Positions 40,403 through 49,036 are shown, counted from the stretch's first letter. The stretch is DNA of 64,000 bases from Erysipelothrix amsterdamensis (GCF_940143175.1 NZ_OW659496.1:1-64000), one strand, 5' to 3'. Numbers and translations are program-made. Notes: generated from the sequence alone by a model not told the origin.

Positions 40403-41009
40403 ATGAGAAAAATGTAGCGAAGACGCTAATTGACCAAAGTGTAAGTGGATAAATGAGAATGAGTGATGAAATAAGTGTTCGAAGCGAATCGGAGTTTCTA
40501 AATTGACAGAAGGGTATCAATAAGATACTTAATGAATAAAATGGATTCAGTAAGCATGATAGTACCAAAGACAGAATCACCCACCCAAATATTTGATGAT
40601 TATAAGAATTTCTAAAAATATATAGAATACTAAGAAAAGCGATAACGATACTAGCGTGTTTAATAAACTTATAAATGAGAAAGAGTACAAAAGGTAACAG
40701 GAACCAACCAATCAATTGGAAGGTTGGATATTTTTCGGTAATAAAATATTCATACAAATATAAGAGTAAGAAGACTAAGAAAAGTGTAAAACATAGATTT
40801 ACATGTACTTGATACTGTGGTGCTAGGACAAAAGCGTTGAATAGCGCATTAAGTATAAACACAAGTGTACTACCAGCAAAAAGCCAATAAAGCATAATCT
40901 TTCTATTTTTTAAGGCATAAAAACTATAAAAACTTAATAATGCAATGAGCGGATTGATGAGTAGTAAGAGATTTTCATACTGACTCATCGATTCAAGTAG
41001 TGTGGACAA
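40401..41009 (-). CDS. Polytopic membrane protein of unknown function
   Basis: A very hydrophobic protein (202 aa) with six or seven predicted membrane segments, Leu/Phe/Tyr-rich, no conserved motif that I recognise. It starts with TTG at 41009, supported by GAAGGAG 8 bases upstream. The palindrome at 41077-41100 lies upstream of it and may be its operator. It converges on the CDF gene. Confidence 0.7.
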   Translation of the reverse strand: MSTLLESMSQYENLLLLINPLIALLSFYSFYALKNRKIMLYWLFAGSTLVFILNALFNAFVLAPQYQVHVNLCFTLFLVFLLLYLYEYFITEKYPTFQLIGWFLLPFVLFLIYKFIKHASIVIAFLSILYIFRNSYNHQIFGWVILSLVLSCLLNPFYSLSILLIPFCQFRNSDSLRTLISSLILIYPLTLWSISVFATFFS

Positions 41010-41076
41010 AGTATCAACTCCTTCTATAACTATGATAGAAAAACATTGAAATTTTAGCCATTGAATTTACTTACAT

Positions 41077-41100
41077 CTAACTTACAATGTTGTAAGTTAG
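41077..41100. promoter_or_regulatory. Operator-like palindrome
   Basis: CTAACTTACAA (41077-41087), TG, TTGTAAGTTAG (41090-41100): perfect 11-bp arms. It spans the stop codon of the MFS gene and lies 68 bases upstream of the membrane protein start. No T-run follows on either strand, so it looks like a repressor site rather than a terminator. Confidence 0.65.
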
Positions 41101-42320
41101 AGTGTACGGTAATTATAAAATTCCTTAACCTTGTTTTTTCGAGGAAGTATAAAGGCAATTAATGCAAGAAGGTAGAATACCTGTGCAAAAAGATGAACTT
41201 GGGGAATCGGAAAGTATTCCGCAAGAGCACCAAACACAACTTGACCAACCATTCCAGCTCCTGAAACAAGAATAATGAAAAAGGAATTAACTTTCGCACG
41301 ATATTGTGCAGGAACATGTTTTTGGACGGAACTTATTCGGATATTTGCACTATTCATCCCTAATACACCAAGTGTCATGCGAATAATAACCATAAAAGGA
41401 AATGACACAAAATAGAAAATACTCTCAAGTGTGATAAAAAGAATATAGACAGAGACAGCGATTGCATAACGATGATGATCCTTAAAAATAAGAATACTGT
41501 GAATCAACCCTCCAATCAAATAACCAAAACTTGCGAGGGACTGTAATGTTGCAAAATGAGTTTCGTTTAGAGAAGCACTCGACATGAAGAATGGGTACAT
41601 TAGGGTTGATGAGGCACTTGAGAAAATCACAAGCGCAAAGAACATGAATACAGAACGAAGCGAGCAATCTGATTTCAGATAGAGTAGACCTCCGTACAAA
41701 TCATTAAATAAATCGCTTAAGGTCGTGTTTTCGGAACGAATATAGTCAAATTCCGTATTTATCTTATACTCAATGAGTACATCAATAAGTGTAAGAAGAG
41801 AATATGCAAAGAATATGAAAGCCAAGCCAAAATAGCGATAAAGCATGATAGCAATTGGTGTGACGATAACACTACATAAAGGGTGAATGGTATTGAGAAT
41901 TGCATTAGCTCGTGAAAAGTTTTCGGGCAGGATGATTTGAGGGATGATGGACTGAGAAGCAATTGCGGAAATGTTTCCCAAAGAGCTGATGGCAAGAATT
42001 ATCAACAAATACGAGTAGTAATTAAACGAAAAGAAATAAACGTAGAGTCCAGAAAAAACAAATACTATAAGTAAGATTGATTCGTTAGTTATGAGAACTT
42101 TGAGTGGGTTTTTGCGATCAATAAGAGGCCCTATGACAAGTGGCAGCATTAAATTGGGGATCATAGAGAGTGCTGCAAAGATTCCAGATAGTAAAGTCGA
42201 TTGGGTTTGGTCAAAGATTACTAAACTTAGGGCAAGGTTAAGACCGATACCACCCATTTCTGAGAAAATAGTACCTAAAAATACGCGAATAAAATTTTGA
42301 TTCCATAATGGTTTATGCAT
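41097..42320 (-). CDS. Major facilitator superfamily transporter
   Basis: A proton-driven efflux-type permease of 407 aa with about 12 membrane segments. The GPLIDRKNPLKVL loop near residue 65 matches the MFS motif between segments 2 and 3. The likely family is the enterobactin or macrolide exporter-like group (MefA/EntS), but the substrate cannot be read. AGGAGG lies before the ATG. It is downstream of the HTH-TPR regulator on the same strand. Confidence 0.87.
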   Translation of the reverse strand: MHKPLWNQNFIRVFLGTIFSEMGGIGLNLALSLVIFDQTQSTLLSGIFAALSMIPNLMLPLVIGPLIDRKNPLKVLITNESILLIVFVFSGLYVYFFSFNYYSYLLIILAISSLGNISAIASQSIIPQIILPENFSRANAILNTIHPLCSVIVTPIAIMLYRYFGLAFIFFAYSLLTLIDVLIEYKINTEFDYIRSENTTLSDLFNDLYGGLLYLKSDCSLRSVFMFFALVIFSSASSTLMYPFFMSSASLNETHFATLQSLASFGYLIGGLIHSILIFKDHHRYAIAVSVYILFITLESIFYFVSFPFMVIIRMTLGVLGMNSANIRISSVQKHVPAQYRAKVNSFFIILVSGAGMVGQVVFGALAEYFPIPQVHLFAQVFYLLALIAFILPRKNKVKEFYNYRTL

Positions 42321-42340
42321 AGAAAAACCTCCTATATCAA

Positions 42341-42359
42341 TTAAACACGCTTTGTTTAA
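42341..42359. promoter_or_regulatory. Operator-like palindrome upstream of the MFS gene
   Basis: TTAAACA (42341-42347), CGCTT, TGTTTAA (42353-42359), 20 bases upstream of the MFS start and between it and the regulator gene. Confidence 0.55.
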
Positions 42360-42430
42360 AAGATGTAAGAGGCTCCCGTTGGGAAATTGTGAGGTAATAT
42401 TAGCCGTTTTAAGACAAAATTGGAGCGATA

Positions 42431-43624
42431 TTAAGAAATCTTGTACTCACTCGTAAGATTGAGTGCTTTTTTATAAAGCCGATTGGCTTTGTAGTATTGA
42501 ATGAGAAACTTCACATACATAAGTACATAACCGTGATGTGCTTGAAGATTTGCAGTGTCTTTACACAGTATCAAAATATCCTCATATTCCTTCTCGTGGA
42601 TATAGCCTGGCCGCTCCAACATAAACTCAAGTAAGTCGTAAACATTTTTAGAGAGTTGATCAGTAGGCTCATCCAGTTTACTGAAATGGTTGTGGGCGAG
42701 ATCTCGTTGGTTTTGGAGAATGTTTAGAAGACACAACTTTTGAAGAATTAAGGTGTTGAGTTCTTGAAATTGAGCTGCTTCAGTTTGAACGTTTTCGTAT
42801 GCACGTGTAAGATGCAATTGAGCTTTTGTGTAATCTCCAATTAACAAATACGTTGCCCCGAGATTATAGTTTATCGAACTTGAAGCGTTAGGTTCTTCGA
42901 GATAACGATTAAGTTTTAAGCCCCGATTATAGTAGAATTCCATCATTTCTAACTGATCAGGACTTGTATAGGTTAAATTCGCATAGGATGAACCCATCGT
43001 AAAAGAACTCAGATACATCCCTTTTACATTACCTTGTTTTGAAAAGAGCTCGTATGCTTGACTGAGTGTTTCAATTGCACTGTAATAAAGTCCCGTAATA
43101 TAGTAAGTAATTCCAAGTTCTTGGTGAATAATACCGTATTGATCAATGCCGGTTGTTTGAAGTAAATAATGGATCTTATTTTCTGAAGTCAGTGTTTCGG
43201 AAAAAGCGAGTGCATAAGCAAGGCGTTGATCAACTGAAAACATTGGTTCAAAATCTTTGAGACGAATAAGGTATTGATCATCGTTTGTGGAATAATAAAG
43301 TAGAAGATGTGCATTAATTGTTTCATTCGAGTATAAGCACAATGTTGCAAGTGACTTTAATTCTTTGCAAATAAGTGGAGTTGTATAAGCCAAATAATCA
43401 CTCCAAAAGGAATTATAACCATTCGTAAACACTTCAATTTTTGATTGGTCTCGAACTAAATCAATTCCTAAACAATCAAACAGTAAATCTAATATTTCAT
43501 CACTTGGTGTAACGGTATTTGATTCGATTTTAGAAAGATAAGATATTGAACATATTCCTTCGCAAAGGGCTTGTTGACTCATGTTTTGGTTAAGCCGTTC
43601 ATTTCTTAATAGTGTTCCAAGCAT
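42431..43624 (-). CDS. HTH-TPR transcriptional regulator (RRNPP/Rgg-like)
   Basis: An XRE-type helix-turn-helix fills the first 60 residues (LGTLLRNERLNQNMSQQALC, then SYLSKIESNTVTPSDEILDL). The remaining 330 residues are helical repeats of the TPR kind (for example NYNLGATYLLIGDYTKAQLH). This build is that of RRNPP regulators, which are switched by short secreted peptides. No peptide gene was identified next to it, so the peptide link is an inference. AAAGGGGGT precedes the ATG. The MFS transporter downstream is a likely target. Confidence 0.82.
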   Translation of the reverse strand: MLGTLLRNERLNQNMSQQALCEGICSISYLSKIESNTVTPSDEILDLLFDCLGIDLVRDQSKIEVFTNGYNSFWSDYLAYTTPLICKELKSLATLCLYSNETINAHLLLYYSTNDDQYLIRLKDFEPMFSVDQRLAYALAFSETLTSENKIHYLLQTTGIDQYGIIHQELGITYYITGLYYSAIETLSQAYELFSKQGNVKGMYLSSFTMGSSYANLTYTSPDQLEMMEFYYNRGLKLNRYLEEPNASSSINYNLGATYLLIGDYTKAQLHLTRAYENVQTEAAQFQELNTLILQKLCLLNILQNQRDLAHNHFSKLDEPTDQLSKNVYDLLEFMLERPGYIHEKEYEDILILCKDTANLQAHHGYVLMYVKFLIQYYKANRLYKKALNLTSEYKIS

Positions 43625-43690
43625 CGTATTACCCCCTTTAAATTCATTCTATCACAAACTGCAGATTGACACGGTTATTATGTTTAAGAG

Positions 43691-43719
43691 TTGACAGATA
43701 AACGATAAACGCATATGAT
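43691..43719 (+). promoter_or_regulatory. Promoter of the pyr operon
   Basis: TTGACA (43691-43696), 17 bases, TATGAT (43714-43719): near-consensus SigA promoter. Confidence 0.85.
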
Positions 43720-43740
43720 GAATAAGAAATAGGAACCTTT

Positions 43741-43830
43741 AAAATTGTCCAGAGAGGCAAGCAAGGAAAGAGAAACAACCACTTCATCAAATGATGAGCC
43801 TCTTTTCGTGCGCGAGAAGGGGCTCTTTTC
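43741..43830 (+). promoter_or_regulatory. PyrR-dependent attenuator
   Basis: The leader contains TTGTCCAGAGAGGCAAG (43745-43761), matching the PyrR-binding loop (TCCAGAGAGG). It is followed by a terminator whose arms begin GAGCC (43796) and end GGCTC (43825) before TTTT. When UMP-bound PyrR holds the upstream loop, the terminator forms and transcription stops. Confidence 0.9.
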
Positions 43831-43848
43831 TATGATTGGAGGGAAATT

Positions 43849-44358
43849 ATGATAAAAACAATTATGAATCAAGAGGAAATACAACGTGCAATTAACCGTA
43901 TTGCATTCGAAATTTTAGAACGATATCAAGGCATTGAAGATATCGTGCTCGTGGGAATTGAAACACGAGGAATTGATATTGCATCTCGGATTCAGAAGAA
44001 ACTTGAAAGTATTGAAGGGCTTGTGCCATGTTTGAGTTTAAATATACACGATTATCGAGATGATGTACGTTCAAAACAAATCATTGAACGCTCTGATGTT
44101 TTAACACAAAAACATGTGGTTATTGTGGATGATGTTTTATTTACTGGAAGAAGTGTTCGATCATCGATGGACGCAATTATTGATTTAGGTCGTCCTTCTT
44201 CAATTTCCCTCGCAGTACTTATAGATCGAGGCCATCGCGAGTTACCTATTAGCGCAGACTTTATTGGTAAAAATATTCCAAGCTCTCGTAAAGAACGCAT
44301 ATACGTTCAAACGATTGAGACGGACGGTAAAGATATAGTTGTGCTTGAAACTACGTAG
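43849..44358 (+). CDS. pyrR: Pyrimidine operon attenuator / uracil phosphoribosyltransferase PyrR
   Basis: An RNA-binding regulator that senses UMP and binds the leader just upstream. The PRPP-binding motif VIVDDVLFTGRSVRSSMDA is near residues 90-108, and the family's GIETRGIDIASRIQ is at the N-terminal side. Length 169 aa is normal. GGAGGG precedes the ATG. First gene of pyrR-pyrF-pyrE. Confidence 0.95.
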   Translation: MIKTIMNQEEIQRAINRIAFEILERYQGIEDIVLVGIETRGIDIASRIQKKLESIEGLVPCLSLNIHDYRDDVRSKQIIERSDVLTQKHVVIVDDVLFTGRSVRSSMDAIIDLGRPSSISLAVLIDRGHRELPISADFIGKNIPSSRKERIYVQTIETDGKDIVVLETT

Positions 44359-44370
44359 AAGGAGAACATA

Positions 44371-45060
44371 ATGGAAAATGTTATTATTGCACTGGATTTT
44401 GAAGGAAGGGAAGCAGCACTATCTTTCTTGGATTTATTTGAAGGACAAAAGCTTTTTGTGAAAGTAGGTATGGAACTTTACTATCAGAGTGGACCATCAA
44501 TTATTCATGAAATCAAAAAGAGAGGACATAAAATCTTCCTCGATCTTAAACTTCATGATATTCCAAATACTGTTGAGCGTACAATGCGTCGATTAAAAAC
44601 AATGGGTGTTGATATGACAAATGTTCATGCAGCTGGGGGACTTGAAATGATGGAAGCGGCACGAAATGGTTTTGGTGAAGCAGGAATCCTGATTGCTGTA
44701 ACGCAATTAACTTCAACATCTGAATTTCAGATGCAACAAGAACAATTAGTTCACGCCTCGTTAAATGATTCTGTATTACACTACGCAGAATTAACACGTA
44801 ATGCAGGACTTGATGGAGTTGTATGTTCACCCTTAGAATCCAAACATATCCGAGAAACATTAGGAAGTGACTTTCTAACAGTTACGCCGGGAATAAGACC
44901 GAACGCTTCGGAAAAAGGGGATCAAAAACGCGTCACAACCCCTGCCCAAGCTAAAGCAAATGGTTCCAGTTATATTGTAGTCGGGCGACCAATTACTCAA
45001 GCTAAAGATCCTGTTTTAGCTTATGAGCAAATTGTATCAGAATGGAAGGTAGCATCATGA
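44371..45060 (+). CDS. pyrF: Orotidine 5'-phosphate decarboxylase
   Basis: Last step of UMP synthesis, OMP to UMP. The catalytic tetrad lies in [13 protein letters not shown] near residue 56; phosphate binding by VTPGIRP and [11 protein letters not shown] near the end. Length 229 aa is normal. AAGGAG before the ATG; the stop overlaps the pyrE start (ATGA). Confidence 0.95.
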   Translation: MENVIIALDFEGREAALSFLDLFEGQKLFVKVGMELYYQSGPSIIHEIKKRGHKIFLDLKLHDIPNTVERTMRRLKTMGVDMTNVHAAGGLEMMEAARNGFGEAGILIAVTQLTSTSEFQMQQEQLVHASLNDSVLHYAELTRNAGLDGVVCSPLESKHIRETLGSDFLTVTPGIRPNASEKGDQKRVTTPAQAKANGSSYIVVGRPITQAKDPVLAYEQIVSEWKVAS

Positions 45061-45683
45061 ATACATCTAAAAAAATTGCACAGTACTTACTTGAAGTAGA
45101 GGCTGTTACATTAAGCCCTGATCATCTCTTTACATGGGCAAGTGGTATCAAAAGTCCAATCTATTGTGATAACCGAATTACGATGAGTTATCCACATGTT
45201 CGAAAATACATCGCAGAAGCATTTGCGGATGCAATTAGACGGTCATATCCAGAAGTAGAGTATATTGTCGGAACAGCAACTGCAGGGATACCACAAGCAT
45301 GTTGGGTTTCTGATTTGCTTGATAAACCAATGGCTTATGTTCGCCCAAAACCAAAAGATCATGGAAAAGGGAAACAGATTGAAGGCATGATTCCAAAGGG
45401 ATCGAAAGTAATTGTTATTGAAGACCTGATTTCAACTGGGGGAAGTTGTATTAAGGTTTGTGATGCACTCGAAGCCGAAGGTATTGAAGTTCTTTGTGTT
45501 TATGCAGTCTTTACATATGAGCTTAAAAAAGCTCTTGTGGCTTTCAATGAAGCAAACATCACACTCCATACCTTATCGAATTATTCCACGTTAATTCAAG
45601 TTGCACGGGAAATGGAAGCGATAACGGATAATAATCTTGAGTTATTACAATCTTGGGCAATAGATCCATCATCATTTAAATAA
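45057..45683 (+). CDS. pyrE: Orotate phosphoribosyltransferase
   Basis: Makes OMP from orotate and PRPP. The PRPP loop is [17 protein letters not shown] near residue 117, with orotate-site [18 protein letters not shown] near residue 22. Length 208 aa is normal. The start at 45057 overlaps the pyrF stop. With PyrF it forms the last two steps of the pathway; no other pyr gene follows. The terminator immediately after the stop is split by an IS. Confidence 0.95.
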   Translation: MNTSKKIAQYLLEVEAVTLSPDHLFTWASGIKSPIYCDNRITMSYPHVRKYIAEAFADAIRRSYPEVEYIVGTATAGIPQACWVSDLLDKPMAYVRPKPKDHGKGKQIEGMIPKGSKVIVIEDLISTGGSCIKVCDALEAEGIEVLCVYAVFTYELKKALVAFNEANITLHTLSNYSTLIQVAREMEAITDNNLELLQSWAIDPSSFK

Positions 45684-45697
45684 AAAAACTTAGTATA
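45682..45697. terminator. Left half of the pyrE terminator, split by an IS element
   Basis: AAAAAAACTTAGTATA pairs perfectly with TATACTAAGTTTTTTT, rebuilt from 46986-47001 once the IS and one CTA copy are removed. Loop ATCAC. Confidence 0.88.
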
Positions 45698-45744
45698 ATC
45701 ACTAGGAACTGACCTAGTTCCGTGGGACTAAAGAAAAAACCAAG

Positions 45745-46596
45745 TTAGGATGAAGTTAACCGATAATTTACGGGAGATTGATATCCTAGCTTTTCTTGTA
45801 TTCGATTTTCATTGTAATATTTTAAATAGTTTATCACAGTTTGTGATACAATTTCAGTAGAACCCTTTAGGTCTGGGTTTAATTCGAATGTTTCACACTT
45901 TAGCGAGGCATGAAACGATTCGATAGGAGCATTATCAGCGGGTGTACCCTTACGGGACATACTCATGGTAATGCTTTTATTTTTTACTTTGAGTTGATAC
46001 TCTTTTGATGTATAGACACTCCCTTGATCAGAATGAAGAATACATGGCTGAACGATATCCGGAAGTTGATTTAATGTATCAACCACACATTCTAGGTTTT
46101 GTCTGTCACTCAATGTAGACGCAATAATCTCACCATTATATAAATCCATGATCGTAGATAAATAGAGCATCTTATGGCCATAAGGGATGTAAGTGATATC
46201 TGTCACCAATTTCTCTAGAGGACGTAGTGATTTAAAGTCGCGATTAATGATATTGGGCATAATGATCTTCGGATTTTTGTTTTTTCGATACCGTTTGACC
46301 TTAACACGGCATTGACATTGGTGTTTCTGCATTATCTTTTGAACAGTATTCTTATTGATAATTCTTTCTTTTCGAATTAATGCAGTTATTTTTCGATATC
46401 CATAACGAAATTTATTTTCTTTACAAAGTTCAATTACTAATGCTTCATTGACAGAATAATTATTAGACTCAAGTTGCTCTTTTTTAGTCCAACGGTAATA
46501 CGTTGACTTAGGTACCCCAAAAAGATTCAAGATATCTTTAATTGATACAGTGTTGCGATACTCTTCAACGAGCTTGATGATTATTTCAGGAACCAC
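45745..46596 (-). CDS. IS3-family transposase OrfB (integrase core)
   Basis: 283 aa with an HTH_21 region (VIELCKENKFRYGYRKITAL) and the DDE triad in LVTDITYIPYG, LHSDQGSVYTS and NAPIESFHASLKCE. It lies in the -1 frame of orfA and overlaps it by 16 bases. The functional enzyme is probably OrfAB, produced by slippage at the heptamer 46617-46623. Confidence 0.93.
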   Translation of the reverse strand: MVPEIIIKLVEEYRNTVSIKDILNLFGVPKSTYYRWTKKEQLESNNYSVNEALVIELCKENKFRYGYRKITALIRKERIINKNTVQKIMQKHQCQCRVKVKRYRKNKNPKIIMPNIINRDFKSLRPLEKLVTDITYIPYGHKMLYLSTIMDLYNGEIIASTLSDRQNLECVVDTLNQLPDIVQPCILHSDQGSVYTSKEYQLKVKNKSITMSMSRKGTPADNAPIESFHASLKCETFELNPDLKGSTEIVSQTVINYLKYYNENRIQEKLGYQSPVNYRLTSS

Positions 46597-46898
46597 ATCC
46601 TTTCTCTTTCCAAATACTTTTTTAATAGTTCAATTTGTTGCTCCAAAGATTTAATTCTAAGTCTTTGTGTTTCTTCGACCGTGTCTCCTTCAGGCCCTTT
46701 TCCAAAAGTATATTGCTTGCCTACAGGTTGAGAAAATCGATAGTGTTCACCATTTCGATACCATCTCCACCATGTTTTGACTTGTGTTACATTTTTTATT
46801 CCAAGTTCAGTCTGAATAAACCTGCTTGAGTATCCTGCCAATTTCATTTCTATAACTTTCATCTTTGTCTCATAGCTATGCATAGTTCGTGTTCCCAT
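46581..46898 (-). CDS. IS3-family OrfA (helix-turn-helix)
   Basis: 105 aa, the DNA-binding part: MKLAGYSSRFIQTELGIKNV is a helix-turn-helix, followed by a leucine-zipper-like helix (QRLRIKSLEQQIELLKKYLE). The codons for LLKK contain the A-AAA-AAG shift site, in the zero frame of orfA. AGGAGG lies before the ATG. Confidence 0.92.
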   Translation of the reverse strand: MGTRTMHSYETKMKVIEMKLAGYSSRFIQTELGIKNVTQVKTWWRWYRNGEHYRFSQPVGKQYTFGKGPEGDTVEETQRLRIKSLEQQIELLKKYLERERMWFLK

Positions 46899-46985
46899 AT
46901 AAAAACCTCCTATATTGAACTATTTTACAATAATTCTCATACAAGAGGTTTTTTTCTTTAGTCCCACGGAACTAGGTCAGTTCCC

Positions 46986-47001
46986 TATACTAAGTTTTTT
47001 T
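46986..47001. terminator. Right half of the split pyrE terminator
   Basis: TATACTAAGTTTTTTT, the complement of 45682-45697. Confidence 0.85.
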
Positions 47002-47473
47002 ATTTCATGTTTTTAAACAATTCAAGTCGAGCTTCGTTATCCAATGAATCATCAACAATCCCTTTTAGAGGGTTATCAGTATTAAAGATTGCGATTGTCT
47101 TATGAGATTCTACCCATGTAAGTTCTGGATAGGTAACCAAAAAGAGATCATCGAGTGGTGTTGCATCTAAATAGTCTGTGAGGACACGTTTGGCGAGATA
47201 CCCACCATCGAATAAATTAAACTCAACAATCCATATATCATACTTATTATCTTTAAGTCGTTGGATGATCCCATCCCCTAATGTCATAGCTTCTTCATAT
47301 TTAATATAGAAGTTTTTCTGCTCTTCAATACGATTGACGTCTAAATTTTCGACTGGAACCGTGAAGCGATCAAGGACGACATTAAACCCTTTTAGTATAT
47401 AGAGGTAATGACTGCGGTGCTCGCAACTCATTTGATGATTATTAATAACACGATTAATTCTTTCCTGTAACAT
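47000..47473 (-). CDS. Conserved-looking protein of unknown function
   Basis: A soluble acidic protein of 157 aa, not recognised. No signal or membrane segment. It contains DIWIVEFNLFDGGYLAKRVL and ends DNEARLELFKNMK. The start at 47473 is chosen for AAAGGAGTG upstream; an in-frame ATG at 47542 has none. Its stop overlaps the T-run of the split terminator, which would also have served this gene. Confidence 0.65.
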   Translation of the reverse strand: MLQERINRVINNHQMSCEHRSHYLYILKGFNVVLDRFTVPVENLDVNRIEEQKNFYIKYEEAMTLGDGIIQRLKDNKYDIWIVEFNLFDGGYLAKRVLTDYLDATPLDDLFLVTYPELTWVESHKTIAIFNTDNPLKGIVDDSLDNEARLELFKNMK

Positions 47474-47571
47474 AATTATCACTCCTTTAATTTTATTATA
47501 CTCCACTCTGTTTACTAAACAATACTGAATGGATAAAAACATTCTATATACAATGAATCAATGCTTAGATG

Positions 47572-48234
47572 TCAGTTTACGTGGTAACGTTTGCCTATTG
47601 TGGGGATGATAACCTTTTTGGGCGAACATTTTGCTTCAAATAATTCAGGATCGGCTTCGATGAGGGGAAATGTATTATAGTGCATAGGTATATAGTACTG
47701 GGATGAAATAAAGTGAGTAGCGTGTGCTGCATCGTCAATTCCCATTGTAAAGTGATCTCCGATAGGCAAACATGCGATATCAACAGGACCAATGAGTTCC
47801 ATGTCACTAAAGAGTGCAGTATCTCCAGCGTGATAGAAGCGATTATGTCCATCATCAATCACAAATCCAGCAGCGACACCCAGTTCCTTTCCTTTATAAG
47901 AAGAAGAATGAAGTGCCGGGGTCATTTTTATGGATGCAAAGGGAAGCTGATAGGTACCACCAAGATTCATACCAATGGTCGAGAGGCCTTCATGCTCTAA
48001 AAAGTTTGCGAGTTCCACAATACAGATTATTGGTGCGTTGTTTTGCTTTGCGATTAATACTGAATCCCCAACATGATCTTCATGTGCATGAGTAATAAGG
48101 ACAGCATCGACAGATATTTTTGAGATATCTGTGGTACTTAATGAATTTTCTGTAATAAAGGGGTCAATAATCAAACGCTTGTTCCCGCTACAAATAATTT
48201 CAAAACACGAATGTCCATGCCAAATAAATTCCAT
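47572..48234 (-). CDS. Metallo-beta-lactamase-fold hydrolase, UPF0173/YtkL type
   Basis: A metal-dependent hydrolase of 220 aa. The zinc motif reads THAHEDHVGDS near residue 50 (HxHxDH), with WHGHSCFEI at the N-terminus and GDTALFSDM and GDHFTMG further on, the usual YtkL positions. The substrate is unknown. AAGGAGG precedes the ATG. Divergent from the DtxR-type gene. Confidence 0.88.
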   Translation of the reverse strand: MEFIWHGHSCFEIICSGNKRLIIDPFITENSLSTTDISKISVDAVLITHAHEDHVGDSVLIAKQNNAPIICIVELANFLEHEGLSTIGMNLGGTYQLPFASIKMTPALHSSSYKGKELGVAAGFVIDDGHNRFYHAGDTALFSDMELIGPVDIACLPIGDHFTMGIDDAAHATHFISSQYYIPMHYNTFPLIEADPELFEAKCSPKKVIIPTIGKRYHVN

Positions 48235-48309
48235 AAGAAAACCTCCTTTACCTTAGTGTAACACGGGATAGCGTGTAAGCGATGTGAAAGAAAAGTAATG
48301 AATAAAGGC

Positions 48310-48338
48310 TTGCACAACTACGAGGTTAGGTGTATACT
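48310..48338 (+). promoter_or_regulatory. Promoter of the metal-transport operon
   Basis: TTGCAC (48310-48315), 17 bases, TATACT (48333-48338) preceded by TG. The DtxR-type operator lies just downstream. Confidence 0.75.
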
Positions 48339-48345
48339 ACTAATG

Positions 48346-48364
48346 AATTAGGTTAGCCTAATTA
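48346..48364. promoter_or_regulatory. DtxR-type operator
   Basis: AATTAGGTTAGCCTAATTA is an inverted repeat (AATTAGG / CCTAATT). Its core TTAGGTTAGCCTAA equals the first 14 bases of the classical DtxR box consensus. At about +1 to +20 it would block transcription when metal is plentiful. Confidence 0.82.
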
Positions 48365-48381
48365 TTAGAAAGAGGTATGCA

Positions 48382-49035
48382 ATGACACCGAATCGTGAAG
48401 ATTATATAAAAACAATTTACTCATGTAATGAAAAAAATGAAAAGCTAACCAATAAGGAACTTGCTGAACGATTAGGCGTTTCTCCCGCCTCAACAAGTGA
48501 GATGGTTCGTAAACTTATTGAATCAGATCATGTAGTTAAAGATAAAGAATTGGGATTATCCTTAACGGAGAAGGGAACGTTAGAGGCGCAAACCTTGGTT
48601 CGTAAGCATCGACTTTGGGAAGTATTTCTCGTAGAGCATCTCGGTTATTCCTGGACTGAGGTTCATGAAGATGCGGAAGTTCTTGAACATGGTACTTCAG
48701 AACTCCTTGCAAATCGTCTGAATGAATTCTTAGGATTTCCAGAACACTGTCCCCACGGAAGTCGGATTTATGGTAATGCGACGGAAGATATTAACCAATC
48801 TGTCCCATTAAGTTCATTAAAAAAAGGCCAACGTGGCGTTTTATCGAAAGTTCGTGATCACGAAGAGCTCTTAAATTATTTAGAACATGTGAAATTGAAT
48901 CTAGGTGCAACTTTTGAAGTTGTGGAAGTTGATCCATATGAAGGACCCCACCATATCTTGATCGACAATCGACATGTTCCGGTTAGTCATAAAGCATCAC
49001 AAGAAATCTACGTAATATTAGATAGCGAGGAATAG
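48382..49035 (+). CDS. DtxR-family metalloregulator (MntR/TroR/SirR type)
   Basis: A manganese- or iron-dependent repressor, 217 aa. N-terminal winged helix (NKELAERLGVSPASTSEMVRK), dimerisation domain with metal-binding residues (DHVVKDKELGLSLTEKG, VEHLGYSWTEVHEDAEVLEH, CPHGSRI), and a C-terminal SH3-like FeoA domain. AAAGAGG before the ATG. It heads the metal ABC operon and is presumably autoregulated through the operator just upstream. Confidence 0.92.
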   Translation: MTPNREDYIKTIYSCNEKNEKLTNKELAERLGVSPASTSEMVRKLIESDHVVKDKELGLSLTEKGTLEAQTLVRKHRLWEVFLVEHLGYSWTEVHEDAEVLEHGTSELLANRLNEFLGFPEHCPHGSRIYGNATEDINQSVPLSSLKKGQRGVLSKVRDHEELLNYLEHVKLNLGATFEVVEVDPYEGPHHILIDNRHVPVSHKASQEIYVILDSEE

Positions 49036-49036
49036 T

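Larger units (their letters stand above)
45705..46984 (-). mobile_element. IS3-family insertion sequence (second type), complete
   Basis: 1,280 bp with terminal inverted repeats of at least 35 bp beginning GGAACTGACCTAGTTCCGTG on both ends, and CTA direct repeats (45702-45704 and 46985-46987). The outer 17 bases of each end are themselves an inverted repeat (GGAACT / AGTTCC). Both transposase frames are intact with a canonical A-AAA-AAG slippery heptamer (46617-46623). It is unrelated in sequence to the element at 33.5 kb. Confidence 0.93.
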
